Below, piece by piece: positions 15,688-24,125 of a DNA stretch of 64,000 nt. Numbering within the stretch: the stretch's first letter is position 1; each line of letters opens with the position of its first letter. Origin of the DNA: Gemmatimonadota bacterium (GTDB lineage Bacteria; Latescibacterota; UBA2968; UBA8231); NCBI GenBank assembly GCA_018673255.1, contig JABHDC010000090.1, positions 1 to 64,000 of the forward strand, written 5' to 3'. Below the pieces are notes generated by a model. That model saw only the letters and a list, made by a program, of their open reading frames with translations. It did no database searches and was not told the DNA's origin. The position numbers were made by a program, and so were the translations under genes.

Positions 15688-18600
15688 CTAGTCAAGATGG
15701 CGCAACTGTGCGATCTGTGAAGCAGCGCCGAGTAAGTCCTGTGGGAAGAAGCCGAAACCAAAGTAGATCCGGTACTTGTCGACTTTCTCCGGTGCATCCG
15801 GATCGTCCAGTGCAAGCCCCGCTTCGCGCGCTTCCAGCCGCTGCAGCCGGTTACGATTCAGCGGGTGCGCGACCTGAAGGAATACGCGCATGGGGATTCG
15901 GTAGTTGGTGAACATCTCCATCCGCAATTCACCACCCACATCCGTCAGGAAATCACTCGAATCGAAGTCTCCCACATCGACTTTGGTGAAATTACCGACA
16001 GCACCGGCCTCGGCGAACACTTCCGCATACATCTTGGCGAATGTGAAATTGAGGAAACTCGATTTCAGGCGGCGGAAGACGGGAAAGCTGTAGGAAACCC
16101 GAGTGTAGAGGATCTTTGATCCAGATATCGTGAAATAGGGGTATCCACTGAGCAGGTTCATTCCACCCAGATAATAACGCATGGGCCAGTAGAATCGCCC
16201 TTCAAAGAATCCACCTTCAGGGATGAAGCTGTTCTTCAACCTGAGATTTCGATAGGCCCCCATGACCTGGAACGACAGGCGGTTGTTGTATGGCAGCCCA
16301 ATGCGCTCGACGTAGTTACCGACGTATTCGTTCACCGTCAGCGGCCGCCGATCCTCGACGAAGAAATCCCTTGGAACACCATCGGACGATACCTGTTGCG
16401 CCAGCGAATCTGCCAGTGACGCCTTGGAGTACCGATAGATGAGCGTCAGCGCCCTACCCGTCGGATTGATCAGAAAATCGGCGGTCGTCTTCAGATACTG
16501 ATGACGAAAGGCGAAACTCAAGTCATGCGAATCGAAGTAGTCGAGTCCCTCGTAGAAGGCGAATGGTTCGTTGGGATCCACAAGCAGCGTATCCTGGCGC
16601 ACCAGATTCTCTGGCAGAGAATCCGTAATATCCACGCTGTCCTGGATGACGAAGAAGCGAGTCTGCTGACGCAGGCGCTGCAGGGCCCAGTCCTCGTTGT
16701 AGTCACGACGCACATACTGGACGAATGCCATGGATCGCCGCGTCAGTGGCACCTCAAGACCGAGGGCGTAGGTCGTGTAGACGTCCTTGAACTTGTCTTT
16801 GCGGCTCTCGGCCTCGATCCGAATCTGCTCTGCATCGGGGACGAGAAGATCCGTCGTATCCGTCGGCACGGGGTAGAGTGTGCCGACGCCAAAACTGTCG
16901 GCCGTCACTGTATTGTTGGCGATGATGAAATCGACCTCGCGCCGCCGAACGGCGGCAAAGAGACTCGGTCCGAATCCCGTATTGTTCCCCTCTACGGGTC
17001 GCAGGGACTGTTCCCACATCAGCATGAAGTCCGTGTTCAGATCCGTATCCTCGCGGAAGTTCTTGCCGATGATGCCCTGGGCAACAAATCGGGATCCCCC
17101 CAGTGCCTCTCGCGTGGACAGGAATGCGCCACCACTGACCTGATTCAGTCCGAACTGGTTGCCCACAAAGGTCGGTCCCACCTGCAGCAGTGGCACGAAG
17201 CTGTAGAGCTTGCGACCCCGGTAGGGCGAGATCCGATATTCCTCGGCCAGCTTCGGGTAATCCAGCTTGGTCTGATAGTCACGCTCCAGCGGCGCCTGCC
17301 ATGGCCGCTGTTGGCTGCGTTCCTCCAGATTGAACTCGTAGAGGTCATAGTTGTTCGCGTGGTAGTTGGCGTAGGCGACACGGCCATCCTGCGCGACAGT
17401 CGGCGAGAACGCGCCTCCAATGACATTGGTCAGCTGGCTCACCGAGCTGTCGGCCAGGTCATATCGGTAGATGTTGAAGATGCCTGTCGGATCGGACGCG
17501 AAGAGAAAGCCGCTGCCATCCGGCAGCCAGTAGGGATCCCGCTCATCGTCGTCGGATGCCAGCACGAGGCGGAAGCCCGATGTGTCCGCCGCCGGGTAGG
17601 CGACACTGTCAGGCCAGACGTCGACCGGCTCTTCGCTCTTCGTACTGTCATCGGCGCCGGTCGCCCAGCCCGATCTCCGTGGCTGCCGATCACGGATTCC
17701 CCAATCCTTTGGCTTGGGCGGAGAGTCAGCACGAATCATCGCGATATCGCGGTCATCACCGCGGAAGATCGAGAACAGCAACAACTGGCCATCAGGAGAC
17801 CAGCGCGGCGCATAGATCTGCTCACCATCCTCGTAGTCGGTCAGTTGTACAAACCCTGAACCATCACGATTGATCAGACACAGATTGGTCGAGCCATCGC
17901 CATTTCGAGTGAAGGCGATACGCTTTCCGTCAGGAGACACATGGGGGTCGCGCGCCCTGAGATCGGCGCTGATGCGACGCTCCTTCTCGGTCTCGAGATT
18001 GTAGATGTAGATGTCGTTGAGTCCCCCCTTGCTCCGGAGGAAGACGAGCTCCTCGCCATCTGGAGACCAGGAGATTCGTGTATCGACGAACTCGTCGAGG
18101 ATCGTCCGCTCACCCGTCTCGAAATCGTAGATCGCCAGGTGTGGGATCCGATAGTCACGATCCTCGCTGGTGATATACGCGAGTTTACTGCCGTCAGGTG
18201 AGTACATGGGATGGAAGTCAAGGACCCCGCCATTGAGGTCATCCAACGGACGCCCCTCGAAGTAGCCGTCACTGCGCACCTCGGCCACCTGCTGACCGTA
18301 TTGGTCCTTCAGGAAGCGATTCCAGTCACGATAGAATTGCTCGGCACTGATGCCGAGGACCCGCTTGATCGCGACCTCAAAGCTGAAGAGTCCGATATGC
18401 TCCTGCAGCTCGTCGACCTTGTCCCGGCCATACTGTTGCGCCATGTAGACCAGCATGCTGAATCCCTGATTGTAGACCATCTCGGCACGGTAACCGCCGG
18501 TCCGGTTGTTCAGGGTACCCAACTCCTCATAGGTGTGGAGATCATCCTCGAGGACCGCCATACGCAGGATCATATCACGGTGGGAGTCCCACGTATCCCA

Positions 18601-19131
18601 ACCGAAGCCATACGACCCCATCTGTGCGATTCCCTCCACCCACCACTTGGGCGTGCTCAGATAGTAGAGGGGGAAGTCGAAGGTGATATCAGGGTTGGAG
18701 TTGGTACGATTGACCGAGATCATCGCGAACTGAAAGGGCCACTTCTTGCGTGCCTTGTCTATGGTGAGGACGTGGGTGATTTCGTGGGTCAGGACATTCT
18801 TCACCCAATCGTGCTCGCCCCGGATCTCCCAATCCAGATTCGAGGCCCAGAAATAGACGGTGTTGGAGTAGTCGTCGGCGGCGCCATTGCCGAAGTCCGT
18901 GTCATCGAAAACGATGATGTGGAGTGGCGAATAGTCGTCGTAGTAGCCAAAGGAGGCAGCCAGGTGTGGGAAAATCTCTTCCGCGACCTCAGCAACCCGC
19001 CGAGCGGTGTTCTCGGTTCCTGGGAAATACGTGATGCGATAGTGATCCGTATGGATCGTCTGTACTTGGCCATGCGCGGAGGCAGTCCAGCCTGTAAGGA
19101 CCAGCATTGCCAGCAGCAGGAATCGGCGCAA
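15688..19131 (-). CDS. Exported metallopeptidase-like / TolB propeller / outer-membrane barrel protein
   Basis: The 1147-residue product starts with a signal peptide (MRRFLLLAMLVLTGWTASAHG). Residues about 25-270 form a peptidase-MA-like gluzincin domain with HEITH at 116-120. Residues about 290-620 are WD40/TolB-type beta-propeller blades (repeats such as SPDGSKLAYITSED, SWSPDGEELVFLRSK and SPDGKRIAFTRNGDG). The remaining ~500 residues are beta-strand rich and end like a D15/Omp85-type surface antigen barrel (MNLLSGYPYFTISGSKILYT, later MRVFLQVAHPLN). I infer an outer-membrane protein with a large soluble portion. The start is TTG with AAGGTAGG upstream. Substrate unknown; the propeller may bind peptides or peptidoglycan-associated partners. 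First gene of its operon. Confidence 0.85.
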   Translation of the reverse strand: MRRFLLLAMLVLTGWTASAHGQVQTIHTDHYRITYFPGTENTARRVAEVAEEIFPHLAASFGYYDDYSPLHIIVFDDTDFGNGAADDYSNTVYFWASNLDWEIRGEHDWVKNVLTHEITHVLTIDKARKKWPFQFAMISVNRTNSNPDITFDFPLYYLSTPKWWVEGIAQMGSYGFGWDTWDSHRDMILRMAVLEDDLHTYEELGTLNNRTGGYRAEMVYNQGFSMLVYMAQQYGRDKVDELQEHIGLFSFEVAIKRVLGISAEQFYRDWNRFLKDQYGQQVAEVRSDGYFEGRPLDDLNGGVLDFHPMYSPDGSKLAYITSEDRDYRIPHLAIYDFETGERTILDEFVDTRISWSPDGEELVFLRSKGGLNDIYIYNLETEKERRISADLRARDPHVSPDGKRIAFTRNGDGSTNLCLINRDGSGFVQLTDYEDGEQIYAPRWSPDGQLLLFSIFRGDDRDIAMIRADSPPKPKDWGIRDRQPRRSGWATGADDSTKSEEPVDVWPDSVAYPAADTSGFRLVLASDDDERDPYWLPDGSGFLFASDPTGIFNIYRYDLADSSVSQLTNVIGGAFSPTVAQDGRVAYANYHANNYDLYEFNLEERSQQRPWQAPLERDYQTKLDYPKLAEEYRISPYRGRKLYSFVPLLQVGPTFVGNQFGLNQVSGGAFLSTREALGGSRFVAQGIIGKNFREDTDLNTDFMLMWEQSLRPVEGNNTGFGPSLFAAVRRREVDFIIANNTVTADSFGVGTLYPVPTDTTDLLVPDAEQIRIEAESRKDKFKDVYTTYALGLEVPLTRRSMAFVQYVRRDYNEDWALQRLRQQTRFFVIQDSVDITDSLPENLVRQDTLLVDPNEPFAFYEGLDYFDSHDLSFAFRHQYLKTTADFLINPTGRALTLIYRYSKASLADSLAQQVSSDGVPRDFFVEDRRPLTVNEYVGNYVERIGLPYNNRLSFQVMGAYRNLRLKNSFIPEGGFFEGRFYWPMRYYLGGMNLLSGYPYFTISGSKILYTRVSYSFPVFRRLKSSFLNFTFAKMYAEVFAEAGAVGNFTKVDVGDFDSSDFLTDVGGELRMEMFTNYRIPMRVFLQVAHPLNRNRLQRLEAREAGLALDDPDAPEKVDKYRIYFGFGFFPQDLLGAASQIAQLRHLD

Positions 19132-19183
19132 AGAAATGGCCTACCTTTCTGGTTTTACTGCAGTTAGTCACCGTAACCCGTGA

Positions 19184-19212
19184 AAGATACCGGGGCCCAG
19201 AGAGGGTGTCAA
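19184..19212 (-). promoter_or_regulatory. Sigma70-type promoter for the minus-strand envelope operon
   Basis: On the minus strand TTGACA (19212-19207) and TATCTT (19189-19184) are 17 bases apart, 53 bases upstream of the TTG start at 19131. It separates this operon from the epimerase gene, whose stop is 80 bases upstream of the -35 box. Confidence 0.7.
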
Positions 19213-19291
19213 AACGCGACCGAAACCCTTCCATGAGACATCTGAGTCGGGATTCCTGAGTCAGGATCCTGTGAACCAGAATCGCACCGGT

Positions 19292-20059
19292 TCAGCGGTA
19301 TTTCTCCAGATCTCCTTCATACTGCAGACCCAACTCGGTTCGGGAGCGTTCTACATTGCACGTCTGTGATGCCTCGGGCGTACCCACGATGTGGAAGACG
19401 TCGAAATCGATCTCACTGTCGATGGCCAGGCAGGCAGCTTCAGCCAGGTCGTGCCGACACACCCAGCCATTGCGCGTCTCGTGCCCGGGTGATCCCAGCG
19501 TTTCCCGCTGCCGCCCCATCCCGATTCGTGTGTCCACGATGTAGTCGGGCCGAAGAACGATCTGCCGCAACTGGAAACCCTCCCAGAATTGACGGCACAT
19601 CTCCTCCTGGAGCCGCTTGGTGACCGCATACATCGATCCGTCCGGGCGACGCACGTCAGCCGTGAAGAACTCGCCTCCCGGATGCACCGTCTGACAGGAG
19701 CCGATGTGGACCACCCGACGCATGTCAGCCTGTCGGGCCACATCCAGCACATTCCACAACCCCTTTAGGTTGATGAGAAAAGGACGGTCATCGATTCGCG
19801 CCGCCACCGGATCGCCCGGCGGAAAGAACACGGCAGCGTGCACGATCGCCTCCTGACCTTCCAGGGCTGCCGCCACCTGGTCGTAGTCAGCAATGTCGGC
19901 GTGGACCACATCCCCGTTATACGCACCGTCCACATCCTCCCACGCGGCCCAGGCCTGCTCACCATAGTCAATGGCCCGTACCTGGTGTCCGTGGTCCTCC
20001 AGATGGGTCAGAATGGCGCGGCCCAGCCAACCAGCGGCGCCGAATACGGCAGTTTTCAC
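19292..20059 (-). CDS. NAD-dependent epimerase/dehydratase family protein
   Basis: A 255-residue short-chain dehydrogenase of the extended type. The cofactor motif is GAAGWLG at residues 8-14, and the catalytic residues appear as GSCQ (Ser) and SMYAVTK (Tyr-x3-Lys). Members of this size act on nucleotide sugars or sugar acids; the substrate cannot be read here. The start is GTG at 20059 with AGGAGA 8 bases upstream. It lies 67 bases downstream of the aminotransferase on the same strand, so the two are likely co-transcribed and share a sugar-modification role (inference). Confidence 0.85.
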   Translation of the reverse strand: MKTAVFGAAGWLGRAILTHLEDHGHQVRAIDYGEQAWAAWEDVDGAYNGDVVHADIADYDQVAAALEGQEAIVHAAVFFPPGDPVAARIDDRPFLINLKGLWNVLDVARQADMRRVVHIGSCQTVHPGGEFFTADVRRPDGSMYAVTKRLQEEMCRQFWEGFQLRQIVLRPDYIVDTRIGMGRQRETLGSPGHETRNGWVCRHDLAEAACLAIDSEIDFDVFHIVGTPEASQTCNVERSRTELGLQYEGDLEKYR

Positions 20060-20089
20060 AGTTCTCTCTCCTGAAGAGGTGTCTGACGC

Positions 20090-20124
20090 CCGTCTATGCC
20101 AGGTGGTTCCCCTGGCTCAGACGG
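20090..20124 (-). other. Hairpin in the aminotransferase-epimerase gap
   Basis: CCGTCT/AGACGG and GCCAGG/CCTGGC stack into two 6-bp stems separated by a 2x2 internal loop, with a 7-base loop. No T-run follows on the minus strand, so it may be a processing or stability element between the two genes rather than a terminator. Confidence 0.4.
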
Positions 20125-20126
20125 CT

Positions 20127-21365
20127 TCAGGCTCGGTAGGCGTCGGCAACCTTGCGCAATGCCGCAATCGCGTCATCGGTATCTGCATCGCCCCAGTTCT
20201 CGTGGATGGACAGGATAAAGTGGCTCTCCACGGACTCCACAGCATTCGGGCAGGTGAACTGGGCATCACGGTCGCCCTTGTAGTCCTGCAACCCCCACGG
20301 ATAGTCGCTGGGCGGGAACACATTGCGCTCACGGAACCATTCCGCTTCAGCAGGCAGATGGCGATAGGATGGATTGACCGGGATGCCTTCGGCAGCAACC
20401 GCAGCGGCCAGTGCCGCCTTGTCCTTCTTGAAGACCTCTGCCGTTACAGCGATTCGCAGGAACCAGTAGACACTCTCTGCACCCGCTGCTTCCAGTCCCA
20501 GAGACAGCCCGTCACAATCGGCCAATCCCGCCGCAATCCGAACCGCCACGTGACGACGGCCGGCGATGATCTTGTCAAGTTTCTGCAACTGCACCCGGCC
20601 CACGGCCGCAGCCAGATCACTCCCGTTGAGATTCAGTCCAGCCCGAACATTCGATCGCCCCGGGAGTCCGAAGGGTTTGCCACGATCTGCAAAGCGACGG
20701 CACCGACCGGCGAGATCTTCATCAACAGAAAAGACGACGCCACCCTGGGGGCCGGTGGCATGGTGCTTTCCGCTCATCGTCGAAAAGGCGGCGACGGCGC
20801 CCATCGTGCCGACCATCTGCCCTGCATAGCGGGCGCCGTGAGCCTGGGCGCAGTCTTCCACCACAGGGATACCCCTGGAGTTGGCCAACTCGAGAATGGG
20901 ACCCATGTCGGCCGGCTCACCGGCGATATGGGCGACGACGATCGCGCGCGTGTGCGGCGTCAGCACATCCGCAATCTGTTGCCCACCGATATTGAAGGTT
21001 CCCGGTGCCGCATCGGCCGGTACCGGCACCAGGTTGTGCAAGGCAACGGGCATGGCCCCACCCGGGTCGGTGATCGGTGGGATGACGACTTCTCCCGCCG
21101 GCTCCAGTTCGAGTCCGCCCAGGGCGACATACAGCGCACTGGTACCTGAGTTCACCAGATCGGCAAAGCCACCGCCATGCCATTCGGCAAAAGCCTGCTC
21201 ATAGGCCTGTTCCTCCGGGCCATTGTAGCCGATCGGATCGCCGGACTCGACAGCCTGATCAAACAGAGCCATCGCTGCATCCCGTTCCTGTTCACCGAAC
21301 AACGCACGTTTCGGATACGGCGTAGTCCGTACCGCGGTCCCACCATCAATTGCCAACATGTCCAC
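20127..21365 (-). CDS. DegT/DnrJ/EryC1-family PLP-dependent aminotransferase
   Basis: The 412-residue protein starts LAIDGGTAVR, typical of the family. It has NSGTSALYVALGGL for cofactor phosphate binding, EDCAQAHGARY for the pyridine-nitrogen aspartate, and FSTMSGKHHATGPQGG carrying the internal-aldimine lysine. Family members transaminate keto-sugars of nucleotide sugars or scyllo-inosose-like cyclitols in the cytoplasm. The substrate is unknown. The start may be GTG (21365) or ATG (21359); GGAGGAGAT precedes both. It faces the wecA-like gene across a 141-bp divergent intergenic region. Confidence 0.88.
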   Translation of the reverse strand: MDMLAIDGGTAVRTTPYPKRALFGEQERDAAMALFDQAVESGDPIGYNGPEEQAYEQAFAEWHGGGFADLVNSGTSALYVALGGLELEPAGEVVIPPITDPGGAMPVALHNLVPVPADAAPGTFNIGGQQIADVLTPHTRAIVVAHIAGEPADMGPILELANSRGIPVVEDCAQAHGARYAGQMVGTMGAVAAFSTMSGKHHATGPQGGVVFSVDEDLAGRCRRFADRGKPFGLPGRSNVRAGLNLNGSDLAAAVGRVQLQKLDKIIAGRRHVAVRIAAGLADCDGLSLGLEAAGAESVYWFLRIAVTAEVFKKDKAALAAAVAAEGIPVNPSYRHLPAEAEWFRERNVFPPSDYPWGLQDYKGDRDAQFTCPNAVESVESHFILSIHENWGDADTDDAIAALRKVADAYRA

Positions 21366-21506
21366 ATCTCCTCCTCGTCAACCCGGGGTTGCCGACGACT
21401 CCCACCGGCAACCACAAGACCACTGTGGTATATTTTCGCGACTTAGGATAGCCTCTGCTGCGAAAGGGTGAAAGGTGTACGACTCCCGCACCATCCCGGT
21501 AAACGG

Positions 21507-22646
21507 ATGACGATCTCTCTGCTGTTCCCCATGCTGGCGCTCGTCGGCCTCGCAATCAGTGCAGCCAGCGTGCCATTTCTGCGCCGCGTGGCCCTGAATA
21601 CGGGGCTCGTCGACGATCCGGCGTCCGGTGACTATAAGACCCACGCCCAGCCGACACCCTATGGCGGCGGCATCGCCATCGCCCTGGGTGTTCTGATACC
21701 GGCGATCGCCACACTGTGGTGGATCGTGACCGTGCGCCCCTATCTGATGTGGGAAGGGGGACGCCTGCTGAATCCCTGGTCTTCCCATATCCTGTTCCCC
21801 CTTGAGCCCCTGAGCCCGACGATCTTGCAGTTGAGTCAGACGATCAGCCTCCTGCTTGCCGCCACGGTCATCTTCGCTCTGGGCCTGGCCGACGACTGGC
21901 GACGCCTGCCCGCGGGTCTACGGCTGGCCGTCCAAGTTGTGGCGGCCACATTCCTGGTCGCTGCCGTGCCCGGATTCCGCCCGCACATCACCGGGTTGAT
22001 GGTCTTCGACAGCATCGCCGCCATCGTGTGGCTAGTCGCCATGACGAATGCCTTCAACTTCCTCGACAACATGAATGGGCTTTCCGCGGGTGTGGGGGCC
22101 ATCTCGATCGCGGCACTGGCATCGATGGCCCTTGCCTGCGCCCACCTGCCTGCGGCGGGTGTGGGATTGCTCATCGTCGGCGCTGCCGGTGGTTTTCTAC
22201 TGTACAACTTCCCACAGGCTTCGATCTTCATGGGTGATGCGGGCGGCCTCTTCATCGGCTTCATCGGTGGCGCCCTGGCCCTGCTGGTGACCGGGCGTGT
22301 CCAGGATCTGTCTGATGTCGCATCTGAAGGACTGGTCGCCTGGCTTCCCGTCTGCTGTCTGATCGTGGCGATCTACGATCTATCCAGCGTCGTCCTGCTG
22401 CGACTCATGCGACGCGTGCCACCCTGGCGCGGGGACACCAATCACATCAGCCACCGACTCGTGGCCCTGGGCCTGAGGCGGACCGACGCCGTCCTGGTCA
22501 TTTACCTGACGACCTCTGCAACCGCGACAGCGGCAGTCGTCGCCTTCAGCCGCCCCCAGTGGGCACTGTGGTCAATCCTCTGCCTCATCCTGTTCATTGC
22601 AGGCACTGCGATTGCCGACGTGCGTCAGATCCGGCGAAGCGCTTGA
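21507..22646 (+). CDS. WecA/TagO-like undecaprenyl-phosphate sugar-1-phosphate transferase
   Basis: The ~379-residue integral membrane protein has about ten hydrophobic helices. It carries the GT4/MraY-superfamily motifs: HAQPTPYGGGIAIALG, LGLADDWRRLP (the DD pair), NAFNFLDNMNGLSAG, FMGDAGGLFIGF and NHISHRLVALGL. Such enzymes move a UDP-sugar-1-phosphate onto the lipid carrier to start surface polysaccharide synthesis. The lack of a MurNAc-pentapeptide gene context argues against MraY itself. The ATG at 21507 is preferred; the frame is open to 21468. A possible TATATT -10 box lies at 21429-21434 without a good -35. Confidence 0.88.
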   Translation: MTISLLFPMLALVGLAISAASVPFLRRVALNTGLVDDPASGDYKTHAQPTPYGGGIAIALGVLIPAIATLWWIVTVRPYLMWEGGRLLNPWSSHILFPLEPLSPTILQLSQTISLLLAATVIFALGLADDWRRLPAGLRLAVQVVAATFLVAAVPGFRPHITGLMVFDSIAAIVWLVAMTNAFNFLDNMNGLSAGVGAISIAALASMALACAHLPAAGVGLLIVGAAGGFLLYNFPQASIFMGDAGGLFIGFIGGALALLVTGRVQDLSDVASEGLVAWLPVCCLIVAIYDLSSVVLLRLMRRVPPWRGDTNHISHRLVALGLRRTDAVLVIYLTTSATATAAVVAFSRPQWALWSILCLILFIAGTAIADVRQIRRSA

Positions 22647-22672
22647 CACTTCTCGGCAACGCCGGATATACT
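22643..22672 (+). promoter_or_regulatory. Promoter for the epimerase-kinase-transporter genes
   Basis: TTGACA (22643-22648) overlaps the stop codon of the wecA-like gene. TATACT (22667-22672) follows after 18 bases, 63 bases before the epimerase ATG. Confidence 0.65.
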
Positions 22673-22734
22673 GCGCCCCTCAGCCATGCCGCCCCCCACA
22701 TCAATCACTGTGCACACCATACCGAGACGAATCT

Positions 22735-23475
22735 ATGAGTTCGCGTAAGAAGCTTTTCATCACCGGCGCAGCAGGCCTGGTTGGCAGCGCCCTGCGCCTC
22801 CACCTGCGTGACCGTTACGACTTCCGGCTGCTCTTCCATCGAACCATTCCCGAGACCGAACCGGGAGACGAGATCATGGTGTCCGATGTGGCGAATTTCG
22901 AGAACATGGTCGAAGCCTGTGAGGGGGTTGATGCCGTCATTCATCTGGGGATCGCCATCGCCGGCCGTGGCACGCCCCGGACCCGGTACAACCAGATGAT
23001 CATGGAGACCAATATTCAGGGGACCTACAATGTCTTTGAGGCCGCCCGAATTCACTCTGTGCCGAAGGTCATCTTCGCCAGCACGAATCACGTGACCGGG
23101 TACTACGAGAAGGAGGGCATCGTGACCGGTGACGATGTCATGGTTCGCCCGGACAGCATGTATGGCGTCAGCAAGGCGTATGGTGAAGCACTGGCCCGTC
23201 ACTATCATGATGCCTTCGGCATGTCCTGTTACTGCCTGCGGATCGCCAACTTCCCCAATACAGACGAAGTGAACAGCAAATACGAGACAGGCAAGAATCG
23301 CTGGCTATCGGCCCGTGACTGCTCGAATCTGGTCACCTCCTGCCTGGAGGCACCCCATCCGCAATTCGGCATCTTCAATGCCGTGTCCCGAGGCGCCGAA
23401 TTGAAGTGGGATCTGTCGAGTTCCAAGCGACTGGTCGACTGGGAGCCAGAGGACCGGGGCGCGCCATCTCCGTGA
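22735..23475 (+). CDS. NAD-dependent epimerase/dehydrogenase
   Basis: A 246-residue extended short-chain dehydrogenase. GAAGLVG near the N-terminus binds NAD; FASTNHVTGYY and SMYGVSKAYGE supply the Ser and the Tyr-x3-Lys of the active site. The compact size and the NHVTGYY segment resemble uronate-dehydrogenase-like members, but this is not proof. The ATG at 22735 fits the start of the first beta strand (RKKLFITGAAG); the frame upstream to 22597 lies in the previous gene. Its stop overlaps the kinase start by four bases (GTGA). Confidence 0.87.
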   Translation: MSSRKKLFITGAAGLVGSALRLHLRDRYDFRLLFHRTIPETEPGDEIMVSDVANFENMVEACEGVDAVIHLGIAIAGRGTPRTRYNQMIMETNIQGTYNVFEAARIHSVPKVIFASTNHVTGYYEKEGIVTGDDVMVRPDSMYGVSKAYGEALARHYHDAFGMSCYCLRIANFPNTDEVNSKYETGKNRWLSARDCSNLVTSCLEAPHPQFGIFNAVSRGAELKWDLSSSKRLVDWEPEDRGAPSP

Positions 23476-24125
23476 CGGATGTGGCAGGACTCGGCGGCGG
23501 CTATGCTGACAGCAAGCCAGACGCTGCACCAACAGTATCCGCCGTCCTCGATGCAGCGTGTCCCGGGGCAAAGGGCGCCCGCCTCGTCGTCATCGCCGGC
23601 CCCCCGGGCGTGGGCAAGAGTCTGCTCGCCAGGGGATTGTGCGAACACCTGCCGCATTCGACGTGTGTGGACAAAGACTGGACGGCGGGAGGATTCATAC
23701 TGGCAGCCGCTCGCCAGGCGGATGCCCCGCCGGACCAGGCCTACGGCAGACAGGATTACTGGCAATGCCTGCGTCCCCTGGAGTACGCCGGCGCGACGAA
23801 GGCGGCCTGCGCCAATCTGATCGGTCGCCGCGTCGTGCTGCTGGTCGGGGGATGGGGACCGGAGTTGAGCGTCGACGAGCTGTGGTCGGGACTCAGCCAG
23901 CAGATCGCCCCGGCCCAGCTGATCGTGCTGCATCTGAACGCTCCCCCCACCGAGATCTGGCGCCAGCGGATGGCCGGGCGCGGCTCCCGATCTGAGGATC
24001 CCTGGTTCGGCCAGTTCGCCCTTGCTGTCACCAGCCACCCTGTCTGGCCCGGCGCCCACCTTCTGGCCAGTGCAGGATCTTCCCACACTGTCCTGCAGAA
24101 CGCCCTTCATATCCTGTCCGAGTGA
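23472..24125 (+). CDS. P-loop kinase-like protein
   Basis: From the GTG at 23472 the product is 217 residues. After a ~25-residue extension comes a P-loop kinase core: LVVIAGPPGVGKSLLA (Walker A), CVDKDWTAGG (a possible acceptor-binding acid), GRRVVLLVGGWGP and a lid-like WRQRMAGRGSRSEDPW. The fold resembles small-molecule or zeta-toxin-type kinases. Its place between an epimerase and a nucleoside transporter, with GTGA overlaps on both sides, suggests phosphorylation of an imported nucleoside or sugar. That is inference, and no antitoxin-like gene is present. Confidence 0.75.
   Translation: MTDVAGLGGGYADSKPDAAPTVSAVLDAACPGAKGARLVVIAGPPGVGKSLLARGLCEHLPHSTCVDKDWTAGGFILAAARQADAPPDQAYGRQDYWQCLRPLEYAGATKAACANLIGRRVVLLVGGWGPELSVDELWSGLSQQIAPAQLIVLHLNAPPTEIWRQRMAGRGSRSEDPWFGQFALAVTSHPVWPGAHLLASAGSSHTVLQNALHILSE

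Noticed and set aside
16501..19167. Long plus-strand frames opposite the barrel-protein gene
   Set aside because: They are antisense shadows of the 1147-residue minus-strand gene, which has clear domains and a promoter.
23472..24125. Zeta-type toxin
   Set aside because: A P-loop kinase fold alone is not enough; no antitoxin gene accompanies it and it is coupled to an epimerase and a transporter.
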